Source: an uncultured Alphaproteobacteria bacterium
GTDB lineage: Bacteria > Pseudomonadota > Alphaproteobacteria > Rhizobiales > Ancalomicrobiaceae
Length of the DNA: 40,385 nucleotides
Direction of reading: 5' to 3'
Assembly (NCBI GenBank): GCA_937892955.1
Contig: CALBKH010000021.1
Coordinates: forward strand, 1 to 40,385
Shown in pieces: positions 33,576 to 40,385 of the stretch (positions are counted from its first letter, which is position 1; each line of letters starts with the position of its first letter). The translations under genes were made by a program, and so were the position numbers. The notes under the pieces are model-generated. The model had not been told where the DNA came from. It saw nothing but the letters and a program-made list of their open reading frames with translations, and searched no databases.

Positions 33576-33980
33576 ATGACCAACATCGCCACGATCGAGG
33601 GTATCGGCCCGGTCTATGCGGAGAAGCTCACCGCCGCCGGCGTCAAGACGGTCGAAGCCCTTCTCGACACCGCCAAGGACCCGAAGGGCCGCAAGGCGCT
33701 GGCCGAGGCCTCCGGCATCGACGAGAAGAAGATCCTCAACTGGGCCAACAAGGCCGACCTGATGCGCATCAAGGGCGTCGGCGAGGAATATTCCGACCTG
33801 CTCGAAGCGGCGGGTGTCGACACGGTGAAGGAACTCAAGCATCGCAAGCCGGAGAACCTGCTGGCCAAGATGACCGAGGTCAACGCCGAGAAGAAGCTGG
33901 TGCGGGCGCTGCCGACGCTGAAGTCGGTCACCGACTGGGTCGAGCAGGCCAAGGTGATGCCGGCGGTCATGACCTACTGA
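33576..33980 (+). CDS. DUF4332 helix-hairpin-helix protein
   Basis: This 134-residue protein carries two helix-hairpin-helix units: IEGIGPVYAEKLTAAGVKTVEALL at about 7-30 and IKGVGEEYSDLLEAAGVDTVKEL at about 65-88, as in DUF4332 proteins, which resemble DNA-binding HhH modules. The rest is helical, with basic residues. The ATG at 33576 follows CGGAGGAA; a nearby ATG at 33571 runs at once into a stop. A palindrome and an intrinsic terminator follow the gene. Binding to DNA or to another protein is inferred from fold only. Confidence 0.87.
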   Translation: MTNIATIEGIGPVYAEKLTAAGVKTVEALLDTAKDPKGRKALAEASGIDEKKILNWANKADLMRIKGVGEEYSDLLEAAGVDTVKELKHRKPENLLAKMTEVNAEKKLVRALPTLKSVTDWVEQAKVMPAVMTY

Positions 33981-34000
33981 GTCTCCGTCCACGGTTCATC

Positions 34001-34024
34001 GGAGACGTCGGATCCGACGTCTCC
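34001..34024. repeat. 24-bp perfect palindrome after the DUF4332 gene
   Basis: A perfect palindrome with arms GGAGACGTCGGA and TCCGACGTCTCC starts 20 bases past the DUF4332 stop and just before an intrinsic terminator. It may aid mRNA 3' stability or be a protein-binding site. A GTCTCC at 33981 can pair with GGAGAC, offering an alternative hairpin. Confidence 0.75.
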
Positions 34025-34039
34025 CGTAGATGCGACGAA

Positions 34040-34082
34040 CCCGTGTGCTCCGGTCGACATCGATCGGGACATACGGGTTTTT
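34040..34082 (+). terminator. Intrinsic terminator after the DUF4332 gene
   Basis: A 17-bp stem (34040-34056 with 34061-34077; three G-U pairs, one mismatch) with an ACAT loop is followed by TTTTTC. It should end the plus-strand transcript coming from the glycine-rich/DUF4332 genes. Confidence 0.85.
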
Positions 34083-34254
34083 CATTCGACGGGCGAGGCC
34101 GATCGGCGTGTCGGACCGGCGGCTCGTCGGAGAGAGGGGACGAGCGGGCTCGGTGCGGAGGATCGACGGGATGGAGGCGGCGTCGGGCCGCCCGATGTCG
34201 TGAAGCGCTCGGGGACCGCGACCCGCGGTGCCGTCGGTCCGACGAGGGAGAGCG

Positions 34255-35034
34255 TCAGAGCCGGATCTGGCCGTAGCGCAGGGCCTCGACCACGGTGTGG
34301 GTCTTGTTCGAGGCGTTCATCTTGTCCGACGCGTTCTGCAGATGGGCGTGAACGGTGCGCTGCGAGATCGTCAGGAGATCGGCGATCTCCGCCGCGGTCT
34401 TACCGGTCGACGTCAATTGCAGGACGTGGCGCTCGCGCTCGGAGAGATCGCCCGGCCGCGACACGTCGAGGCGACCGGCGTCGATGAGCAGTCGGAAGGC
34501 GGTGACGCAGAAATGGTGAAGGCCGGCGAGAACCGGCGCCCCCGACGGCAGGTCCTCACCGGCGATCACCACGCAGCCCTGGTAGGGGCGCAACTCGTGG
34601 ATCGGGACGGCGATCAGGTCGGCATCCGCGCCACCGGCCGACGCCAGGAGTTCGGAGACGATCTCGTCGTCGGCGAGGTGGGCTCCGTCATGATGGCGTG
34701 TCACGTGCATCGCGCGTGCGGCGGTCGCGTGGTCCATGTCGAGACGTCCGCCACGCACGGCGAAGGGCCGGCGGGAGGCGAGACAGCAGGCGAGCAGCTG
34801 ATCGCTCGCACCGACGTCGATGACATGGCCGCCGGTGCGAAGGTCGGGCCACACCATCCTGAGAATCAGTTTGGACACCGGCCGGCGAGGCAACGGCAGA
34901 CCGGTCAGGAGGATATGGGTCGCGCCGAGCCGCCGCAGCCCGCGTTCGAGGCGATCGAGAACGTGTTCTCCTTCCCCCGCCTTCGCGAGGTGGAGTGCAT
35001 CGGAAAAAATCCCGGTCTCGACACTCACGTCCAT
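34255..35034 (-). CDS. LuxR family transcriptional regulator
   Basis: This 259-residue regulator has an N-terminal ligand-binding-type domain (about 15-180) in the place of an autoinducer domain and a C-terminal LuxR HTH at about 193-255 (LSERERHVLQLTSTGKTAAEIADLLTISQRTVHAHLQNASDKM). The N-terminal domain looks divergent from acyl-homoserine-lactone sensors; I cannot confirm the invariant Trp/Tyr/Asp ligands. No LuxI synthase is in the window, so it would be a solo. The ATG at 35034 lacks a strong ribosome binding site. Two short dyads lie about 100 bases upstream and may be its own operators. Confidence 0.8.
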   Translation of the reverse strand: MDVSVETGIFSDALHLAKAGEGEHVLDRLERGLRRLGATHILLTGLPLPRRPVSKLILRMVWPDLRTGGHVIDVGASDQLLACCLASRRPFAVRGGRLDMDHATAARAMHVTRHHDGAHLADDEIVSELLASAGGADADLIAVPIHELRPYQGCVVIAGEDLPSGAPVLAGLHHFCVTAFRLLIDAGRLDVSRPGDLSERERHVLQLTSTGKTAAEIADLLTISQRTVHAHLQNASDKMNASNKTHTVVEALRYGQIRL

Positions 35035-35500
35035 CGGGCCAGACTCGCTTTCTGAATTGAAATGCAAATGTGGGCGAAGTGAAATTTCGATCAATTGTCG
35101 AATCTTACGGTGTTTTCCATCAGGGCGATCACGCCGTGATGTCACGCCACGTGACACGTTTTGGAAAACGCACGCGCCACGGCAACCTTACCTGCGGAAC
35201 CGGCACGACTTTCTCGCACGATGGCTTCTCGCACCGGTGATCTCCGAGCGTTTCTTGCCTCTCGCTGCGGAGCCCTGCTCCATCATACGCTCGACTACGT
35301 ACTACGTTAGCATAATACGGTGTCGAAGTTCAGGGTCGATCGAGACCAAACGGGCTGCGACCGACGTCGTACGATCAAAAGCTCGTGTCCTCTTCGCAGG
35401 ATCCGGCGTAAGAGAAGGGCCGCAGCGACCCGCGGCACGCAGCCGTCATGGCGGATTTCGACCGTGGTCCGGGGCGCGAGAGATCGATGGGAGTTGAACG
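35035..35500. other. Divergent intergenic region between luxR-type gene and mutA
   Basis: These 466 bases are A+T-richer than average and hold no gene I can support. Notable are the paired dyads at 35128-35155, a GTTTTGGAAAAC mirror next to them, and a CTACGTACTACGT direct repeat with a following CATAAT at about 35295-35320 that might be a -10 element for mutA. No cobalamin riboswitch core is recognisable. Confidence 0.5.
35128..35155. promoter_or_regulatory. Two adjacent TCACG/CGTGA dyads, candidate operator
   Basis: ATCACG-C-CGTGAT (35128-35140) is directly followed by GTCACG-CCA-CGTGAC (35141-35155). Both are perfect inverted repeats sharing the half-site TCACG. They lie about 95-120 bases upstream of the LuxR-type gene. 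A protein-binding site is likely; the protein is unknown. Confidence 0.5.
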
Positions 35501-37330
35501 GTGAGTTCCGAAGCGAAGCGTTTCACGCAGTCCTTCGCGCCTCGTGATCGCGAGGACTGGGTCGGTGCGGCCACCAAGGCCTTGAAGACGGTTCCGTTCG
35601 ATCGGCTGAAGACCACGACGCTCGACGGCATCGTCATCGAGCCGATCTACACCGGTTCGGACGCGCCGACGGCGCTCGGCGCCCGCGCGGCGGGTGCGCC
35701 GTGGACGGTGATGGCGCGGATCGACATTCCCGGCAACAAGACCGCCAACGCGCAGATCCTCGAGGATCTCGAGGGGGGTGCCTCCGGTCTCGATCTCGTC
35801 GGGGCGGAGAGCCCCGCCGCCGCCGGCTACGGCCTCACCATCTCGTGCGACGGCTGCGTCACCAACCTTCTCGCCGGCGTCCATCTCGACCTGATCCCGA
35901 TCCGCGTCGACGGCGGTCGGCGCACCGCCGAGATCGCCGGCCTGATCGCCGGTCTCGCCGCCAAGCAGGGCAAGAGCGTCGATCTGGCGCTGATCCAGGA
36001 TCCGATCGGTGAGCTCGCCGCGACCGGCAAGCTCGCGGCGCGCGCCGAGGACGCGATCGCCGCCGGCGCCGAAACGGCGAAGAGCTTCTCCGGTACGGTG
36101 CTCGAAGCCGACGGCCGCGTCTGGCACGCCGCCGGCGCCTCGGAGGCGCAGGAACTCGCGGCGTCGATCGCCACCGCCACGACCTATCTGCGCGCCCTCG
36201 AAGCCGCCGGGGTCGACCTCGCGGAGGCGGTCTCGCGCATCGGCTTCACCGCGGTCGCCGATCAGAACCAGTTCCGCACCATCGCCAAGCTGCGCGCCCT
36301 CACCCTCCTGTGGGCACGGGTGCAGGAGGCCTGCGGGCTCGCGGCGAAGCCGCCGCGCATCCATGCCGAGACGGCGCGCCGCATGATGGCCCGGCGCGAC
36401 GCCAACACCAACATGTTGCGCACGACCGTCGCCACCTTCGCCGCCGGCGTGGCGGGCGCGGCCTCGGTGACGGTGCTGCCCTACACCGCGGCGCTCGGCC
36501 TGCCCGACGCCTTCGCTCGCCGCGTGGCGCGCAACACCCAGTCGATCCTGATCGAGGAATCGAACCTGCACCGGGTCGCCGACCCGGCGGCCGGTTCCGG
36601 TCTCGTCGACACCGAGACGCGGGCGCTCGCCGAACTCGCCTGGGGTCTCTTCCAGAAGATCGAGGCCGAAGGCGGTATGCTCGCGACGCTGCGCTCGGGC
36701 GCGTTCCATGCGGACGTGACCGCCACCGCCAAGAAGCGGCTGGAGGCGATCGCCAAGCGACGCGAGCCGGTGACCGGCGTCTCGGAATTCCCCAACGTCG
36801 GCGAGACCGCGCCGGCGGTGATGGAGATCGCGCCGCCGAAGGCGCGGACCGCCGAGACGGTCGAGCACGTCACCGCCTTCGCGGCCCATGCGCTCGGCGA
36901 GGCCTACGAGACCTTGCGCGAGCGCGCCGACGCGGCCGGCATCCGGCCGAAGATCTTCCTCGCCAATCTCGGCCGCATCGCCGCCTTCACGGCGCGCGCC
37001 ACCTGGGCGAAGAACTTCTTCGAAGCCGGCGGCATCGAAGCAGTGACCAACGACGGCTTCGCCTCGCTCGACGACATGGTCGCGGCGTTCCGCGCCTCCG
37101 GCGCCAAGGCGGCGGTGATCTGCTCGTCCGACGCGGTCTACGCCGAGCAGGCGGTCGACGCGGCGGTGGCGCTGAAGGGCGCCGGCGCGGCGCCGCTGTT
37201 CCTCGCCGGCAAGCCGGTCGATGCCGACGCCAAGGCGGCCTACACGGCAGCGGGCGTCGAAGGCTTCGTCCACGTCGGCGTCGACGTGGTGGCGACGCTC
37301 GCCGAGACGCTCGACAGGCTCGGCGCCTGA
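35501..37330 (+). CDS. mutA: Methylmalonyl-CoA mutase small (beta) subunit
   Basis: This 609-residue protein is the non-catalytic subunit that pairs with MutB in the adenosylcobalamin-dependent conversion of methylmalonyl-CoA to succinyl-CoA, the last step of propionyl-CoA breakdown. The (beta/alpha)8-type N-terminal region (VEPIYTGSD-like at about 45-53; RNTQSILIEESNLHRVADPAAGSG at about 344-367) resembles MutB. The C-terminal flavodoxin-like domain lacks DxHxxG, as expected for this subunit. The GTG start has GGGAG about 8 bases upstream. MutB follows after 144 bases with a hairpin in between. Confidence 0.92.
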   Translation: MSSEAKRFTQSFAPRDREDWVGAATKALKTVPFDRLKTTTLDGIVIEPIYTGSDAPTALGARAAGAPWTVMARIDIPGNKTANAQILEDLEGGASGLDLVGAESPAAAGYGLTISCDGCVTNLLAGVHLDLIPIRVDGGRRTAEIAGLIAGLAAKQGKSVDLALIQDPIGELAATGKLAARAEDAIAAGAETAKSFSGTVLEADGRVWHAAGASEAQELAASIATATTYLRALEAAGVDLAEAVSRIGFTAVADQNQFRTIAKLRALTLLWARVQEACGLAAKPPRIHAETARRMMARRDANTNMLRTTVATFAAGVAGAASVTVLPYTAALGLPDAFARRVARNTQSILIEESNLHRVADPAAGSGLVDTETRALAELAWGLFQKIEAEGGMLATLRSGAFHADVTATAKKRLEAIAKRREPVTGVSEFPNVGETAPAVMEIAPPKARTAETVEHVTAFAAHALGEAYETLRERADAAGIRPKIFLANLGRIAAFTARATWAKNFFEAGGIEAVTNDGFASLDDMVAAFRASGAKAAVICSSDAVYAEQAVDAAVALKGAGAAPLFLAGKPVDADAKAAYTAAGVEGFVHVGVDVVATLAETLDRLGA

Positions 37331-37336
37331 GTTCGC

Positions 37337-37361
37337 CGCGGGGTGGAACCGCCGCCCCGCG
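37337..37361 (+). repeat. Hairpin between mutA and mutB
   Basis: A 10-bp stem (7 G-C-rich pairs CGCGGGG/CCCCGCG plus three more, one G-U) with an AACCG loop lies just after the mutA stop. No T-tract follows, so it is more likely a mRNA-processing or stability element than a terminator. Confidence 0.45.
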
Positions 37362-37474
37362 CAAGGTCGGTCGTCGGTCTCGGCTTCGGTCGGACCGGCG
37401 TGATACTCTCGAAGGGCGAGCCCGGACGCGCCGGAAACGCGACGGCTCGCCGCGATGAAACGAGGACAGGCGCG

Positions 37475-39637
37475 ATGAGCCGCATTCCTGATTTCGGTGC
37501 CGTTCCCTTCTCCACCGTCGCCGTGCCGGCCGACGCCGATGGCGCGTCGGTGTGGACCACGCCGGAAGGCATCGACGTGAAGCCTGTCTACGGCGCGAAG
37601 GATCTCGAAGGCCTCGACTTCCTCGAGACCTGGCCGGGGCTCGCGCCGTTCCTGCGCGGCCCCTATCCGACGATGTACGTCAACCAGCCGTGGACGATCC
37701 GCCAGTACGCCGGCTTCTCCACCGCCGAGGACTCGAACGCCTTCTATCGCCGCAATCTGGCGGCCGGTCAGAAGGGCCTGTCGGTGGCCTTCGACCTCGC
37801 CACCCATCGCGGCTACGACAGCGATCACCCGCGGGTGACCGGCGACGTCGGCATGGCCGGCGTGGCGATCGACAGTATCTACGACATGCGCACCCTGTTC
37901 TCCGGCATCCCGCTCGACCAGATGAGCGTGTCGATGACCATGAACGGCGCGGTGCTGCCGGTGCTGGCGCTCTACATCGTCGCGGCCGAGGAGCAGGGCG
38001 TCGATCAGGCGAAGCTGTCGGGGACCATCCAGAACGACATCCTCAAGGAGTTCATGGTCCGCAACACCTACATCTATCCGCCGTCGCCCTCGATGCGGAT
38101 CATCGCCGACATCTTCGCCTACACGTCGCAGCACATGCCGAAGTTCAACTCGATCTCGATCTCCGGCTATCACATGCAGGAGGCGGGAGCGACGGCGGAC
38201 CTCGAGCTCGCCTACACGATCGCCGACGGCATCGAGTACATCCGCGCCGGCAAGGCGGCGGGTCTCGACGTCGACGCGTTCGCGCCGCGCCTGTCGTTCT
38301 TCTGGGCGATCGGCATGAACTTCTTCATGGAGGTCGCCAAGCTGCGCGCCGCGCGTCTGATCTGGGCGAAGCTGGTGGAGGAGAACTTCCATCCCAAGAG
38401 CGACAAGTCGCTCTCCCTGCGGACGCACTCACAGACCTCCGGCTGGTCGCTGACCGCCCAGGACGTCTTCAACAACGTGGTGCGCACGGCGATCGAGGCG
38501 ATGGCGGCGACGCAGGGCCACACCCAGTCGCTGCACACCAATGCGCTCGACGAGGCGCTGGCGCTGCCGACCGACTTCTCGGCCCGCATCGCCCGCAACA
38601 CCCAGATCCTGCTGCAGCAGGAGAGCGGCACCTGCGCCACCATCGATCCCTGGGGCGGCTCGGCCTATGTCGAGCGGCTGACCGCCGAGTTGGCCGAAAA
38701 GGCGCTCGCTCACATCGCCGAGGTCGAGGAACTCGGCGGCATGGCCAAGGCGATCGAGGCCGGCATCCCCAAGCTGCGCATCGAGGAGGCCGCCGCCAAG
38801 ACCCAGGCGCGCATCGACTCGGGCGCCCAGACGGTGGTCGGGGTCAACAAGTACAAGCCGGCGTCGGAAGCGGCGATCGACGTGCTCAAGGTCGACAACT
38901 CGGCGGTGCGCGCGGCGCAGATCGACAAGCTGAAGCGCCTCAAGGCGGAGCGCGACGAGGCCGACTGTCAGGCGGCGCTCGACGCCCTGACCGCGGCGGC
39001 GGGCGGCGAAGGCAACCTGCTCGACCTCGCCATCAAGGCGGCGCGGGCCAAGGCCACCGTCGGCGAGATCTCCTTCGCGCTCGAGAAGGTCTTCGGCCGC
39101 CACAAGGCCGAGATCCGCTCGATCCAGGGTGTCTACAAGCGCGAGGTCTCCCGCATGAGCGACGCGGTCGAGAAGGTTCAGAAGCTGGTCGCCGAATTCG
39201 AGGCGCACGACGGCCGCCGGCCGCGCATCCTGGTCGCCAAGATGGGCCAGGACGGCCACGACCGCGGCCAGAAGGTGATCGCTTCGGCCTTCGCCGACCT
39301 CGGCTTCGACGTCGACATCGGACCGCTGTTCGCCACGCCGGAAGAGGCGGCGCGGCAGGCGGTGGAGAACGACGTCCACATCGTCGGCGTCTCCTCGCTG
39401 GCGGCCGGCCATCTGACGCTCGTTCCGGCGCTGAAGACGGCGCTGGAGGCGGAGGGCCGCGGCGACATCATGATCGTCGTCGGCGGCGTCATCCCGCCCC
39501 AGGACTTCCAGGCGCTGATCGATGCCGGCGCCGCGGCGATCTTCCCGCCCGGCACCGTCATCGCCGACGCGGCGGGAAAGCTCCTCACCGACCTTTCGGC
39601 CAAGCTCGGCTACGGCCCGGCCGCCGCGGCGCAGTGA
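37475..39637 (+). CDS. mutB: Methylmalonyl-CoA mutase large (alpha) subunit
   Basis: This 720-residue catalytic subunit isomerises (R)-methylmalonyl-CoA to succinyl-CoA with adenosylcobalamin. The barrel domain includes YPTMYVNQPWTIRQYAGFSTAEDSN, the CoA/substrate region AFDLATHRGYDSDHPRV, and HSQTSGWSLTAQD. The C-terminal cobalamin domain has the base-off ligand motif DGHDRG near residue 592, followed by GVSSLAAGH and VVGGVIPPQD. Length and order are those of alphaproteobacterial enzymes. The ATG at 37475 has a GAGGACAG stretch upstream. A 16-bp terminator hairpin follows. No MeaB chaperone or epimerase gene is visible in the window. Confidence 0.97.
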   Translation: MSRIPDFGAVPFSTVAVPADADGASVWTTPEGIDVKPVYGAKDLEGLDFLETWPGLAPFLRGPYPTMYVNQPWTIRQYAGFSTAEDSNAFYRRNLAAGQKGLSVAFDLATHRGYDSDHPRVTGDVGMAGVAIDSIYDMRTLFSGIPLDQMSVSMTMNGAVLPVLALYIVAAEEQGVDQAKLSGTIQNDILKEFMVRNTYIYPPSPSMRIIADIFAYTSQHMPKFNSISISGYHMQEAGATADLELAYTIADGIEYIRAGKAAGLDVDAFAPRLSFFWAIGMNFFMEVAKLRAARLIWAKLVEENFHPKSDKSLSLRTHSQTSGWSLTAQDVFNNVVRTAIEAMAATQGHTQSLHTNALDEALALPTDFSARIARNTQILLQQESGTCATIDPWGGSAYVERLTAELAEKALAHIAEVEELGGMAKAIEAGIPKLRIEEAAAKTQARIDSGAQTVVGVNKYKPASEAAIDVLKVDNSAVRAAQIDKLKRLKAERDEADCQAALDALTAAAGGEGNLLDLAIKAARAKATVGEISFALEKVFGRHKAEIRSIQGVYKREVSRMSDAVEKVQKLVAEFEAHDGRRPRILVAKMGQDGHDRGQKVIASAFADLGFDVDIGPLFATPEEAARQAVENDVHIVGVSSLAAGHLTLVPALKTALEAEGRGDIMIVVGGVIPPQDFQALIDAGAAAIFPPGTVIADAAGKLLTDLSAKLGYGPAAAAQ

Positions 39638-39668
39638 ACGCGGAAACGCGCGTCGATTCACGATCGAC

Positions 39669-39712
39669 ACGAGGATCCGTCGCGGGCGACCGCGACGGAT
39701 CCTCGTCATTTC
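39669..39712 (+). terminator. Intrinsic terminator after mutB
   Basis: A perfect 16-bp stem (39669-39684 with 39691-39706), 6-base loop, then CATTTC. It lies 31 bases past the mutB stop. The T-tract is short but the stem is very strong. Confidence 0.82.
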
Positions 39713-39785
39713 TGCAGATGGATTGCCGGGCGCGGAGTGACGCGGGTAGGATCGCTCGGTGGAACCCCCATTCGGAGATCGACGG

Positions 39786-40091
39786 ATGAAGAGCACCATC
39801 GCCGCAGCCGCGCTCATGACCCTGATCGCCACCCTCCCCGCCCCGCAGGCCCGGGCCCAGGACGTGCTCGGCGGCGCGCTCCTCGGCGGCGCGGCGGGCG
39901 CCATCATCGGCGGTGCCGCCACCGGCAGGGGCGGAGGCGCGGCCGTCGGCGCGGTGATCGGCGCGACGACCGGTGCGCTCATCGCCAACGAAGCCGAACG
40001 CCGGCGCGGCGGATACTACTGGTGGAAGGGCAACTGCTACCTGAAGCGCGGCGGCGAGTGGTACCGGGTGAAGCGCCGCTATTGCTCCTGA
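39786..40091 (+). CDS. Exported glycine-zipper protein
   Basis: This 101-residue protein has a signal peptide (MKSTIAAAALMTLIATLPAPQARAQ, cleavage after the Ala-x-Ala at about 24) and a glycine-zipper stretch at about 28-68 (GGALLGGAAGAIIGG and GAVIGATTGALI), which can pack into or across a membrane. The tail YYWWKGNCYLKRGGEWYRV has two Cys that could form a disulfide. Such small envelope proteins are common and uncharacterised. CGGAGATC precedes the ATG. Confidence 0.82.
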   Translation: MKSTIAAAALMTLIATLPAPQARAQDVLGGALLGGAAGAIIGGAATGRGGGAAVGAVIGATTGALIANEAERRRGGYYWWKGNCYLKRGGEWYRVKRRYCS

Positions 40092-40217
40092 CACGGACTT
40101 CGTGATCCGCGACCTCGGCCGATCCGCTCGGCACACGCCGGCGGATCGTGGTCGCGGTCGCGGTCGTATGACGCCTTCGTGTGATCGCGGGGGCCCTGCC
40201 GCCGTCTCATACCGAGT

Positions 40218-40249
40218 TCACGAAATTCGGACTCGTCCGAATTTCGTGA
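40218..40249. repeat. Perfect 14-bp inverted repeat with 4-base loop
   Basis: Arms TCACGAAATTCGGA (40218-40231) and TCCGAATTTCGTGA (40236-40249) with loop CTCG. No T-tract follows. It may be an operator, a mobile palindrome or a terminator for a gene beyond the edge. Confidence 0.8.
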
Positions 40250-40290
40250 GTTGCGGCCTGACCGGCCGACGCCCGTTCGGGCTTGCCTTC

Positions 40291-40327
40291 GCGGATGAAG
40301 TTCCGAACAGGTCAGAACTTCATCCGC
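40291..40327. repeat. Perfect 13-bp inverted repeat with 11-base loop
   Basis: Arms GCGGATGAAGTTC (40291-40303) and GAACTTCATCCGC (40315-40327) flank CGAACAGGTCA. It lies 41 bases after the preceding repeat and differs from it in sequence. Confidence 0.78.
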
Positions 40328-40385
40328 TCAGTATCACGAGACCTGTGCGCGGTTGGACCATCATGTTGATTTGATGCGTTTAATG

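Larger units (their letters stand above)
40092..40385. other. Right-edge intergenic region with two inverted repeats, no gene seen
   Basis: No gene is supported in these 294 bases. An in-frame ORF from 40102 is Arg-rich and spans both inverted repeats, so it is rejected. The next gene lies beyond the window. Confidence 0.5.

Noticed and set aside
31104..33992. Minus-strand open frame extending the HerA-like ATPase to more than 950 codons
   Set aside because: The extension runs antisense through the glycine-rich and DUF4332 genes; the ATPase begins at 32624 with a good ribosome binding site.
33981..34000. Alternative hairpin using GTCTCC at 33981 instead of the 24-bp palindrome
   Set aside because: It competes with a perfect palindrome and gives a weaker stem, so it is mentioned only under the palindrome.
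35035..35500. Cobalamin riboswitch upstream of the B12-dependent mutase genes
   Set aside because: No B12-box-like conserved core could be found in the leader; the enzyme uses the cofactor but need not be controlled by it.
35375..38428. Long minus-strand open frame opposite mutA and mutB
   Set aside because: Highly repetitive Arg/Gly/Val composition with no domains, directly antisense to two well-recognised genes.
40102..40374. Plus-strand open frame at the right edge
   Set aside because: It runs through two perfect inverted repeats and has shadow-like Arg-rich composition.

Overview
The window is very G+C-rich with dense, ATGA-overlapping operons. Its gene content is typical of an alphaproteobacterium of the order Hyphomicrobiales (Rhizobiales): MucR, a DivJ/PleC/PdhS-type kinase next to DUF1491 and a peptidoglycan-binding protein, DUF2336, DUF5330, DUF6456, a DnaA-domain-IV-like regulator, a gene-transfer-agent-type terminase, and the MutA/MutB methylmalonyl-CoA mutase pair. 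I cannot name the genus. I see no tRNA, rRNA, CRISPR array or transposase. The region reads as chromosomal core with a phage-derived packaging module at its left edge.

Layout. (1) 1-1774, minus: terminase small and large subunits, probably the head of a gene transfer agent cluster that continues beyond the left edge. (2) 2034-7344: a YcgN-type cysteine-cluster protein, divergent class A penicillin-binding protein PBP1A, a DUF1214/DUF1254 membrane pair, then on the minus strand a lipoprotein and a small conserved protein. (3) 7472-8983: a perfect CtrA-type box in front of a DUF2336 protein, closed by a hairpin. (4) 9031-12363, minus: PAS histidine kinase, peptidoglycan-binding membrane protein and DUF1491, a likely cell-cycle or envelope signalling operon. 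(5) 12693-16101: DUF5330, sufE, a DnaA-C-like regulator with DUF6456, a small unknown protein and mucR. (6) 16601-19104: msrB and oligopeptidase B. (7) 19265-23713: orphan radical SAM protein, DUF2892 and Crp/Fnr regulator, response regulator, iron-type superoxide dismutase. (8) 23845-29497: SNase-fold protein without recognisable catalytic acids, branched-chain aminotransferase, haloacid dehalogenase, 3-hydroxybutyrate dehydrogenase with an acyl-CoA synthetase, and a divergent PAS-LuxR regulator. (9) 29693-33980: M20 peptidase and HerA-like ATPase, a glycine-rich protein, a DUF4332 helix-hairpin-helix protein. (10) 34255-40091: LuxR-type regulator, mutA-mutB and an exported glycine-zipper protein. 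The last 290 bases hold two strong inverted repeats.

How the genes work together. The coherent themes are envelope growth and cell-cycle signalling (PBP1A, peptidoglycan-binding protein, kinase, CtrA-type boxes, DnaA-C-like regulator, MucR), oxidative and sulfur homeostasis (SufE, MsrB, SOD), and short-chain acyl metabolism (3-hydroxybutyrate, branched-chain amino acids, methylmalonyl-CoA). I found no clearly unprecedented system. The best leads are the DnaA-domain-IV-only regulator with a DnaA-box-like site before its own gene, the kinase/peptidoglycan-binding/DUF1491 operon, the MucR variant lacking a zinc-ligand histidine, and the paired dyads between the luxR-type gene and mutA. Functions come from recognised motifs and remembered family features; no database search was possible.
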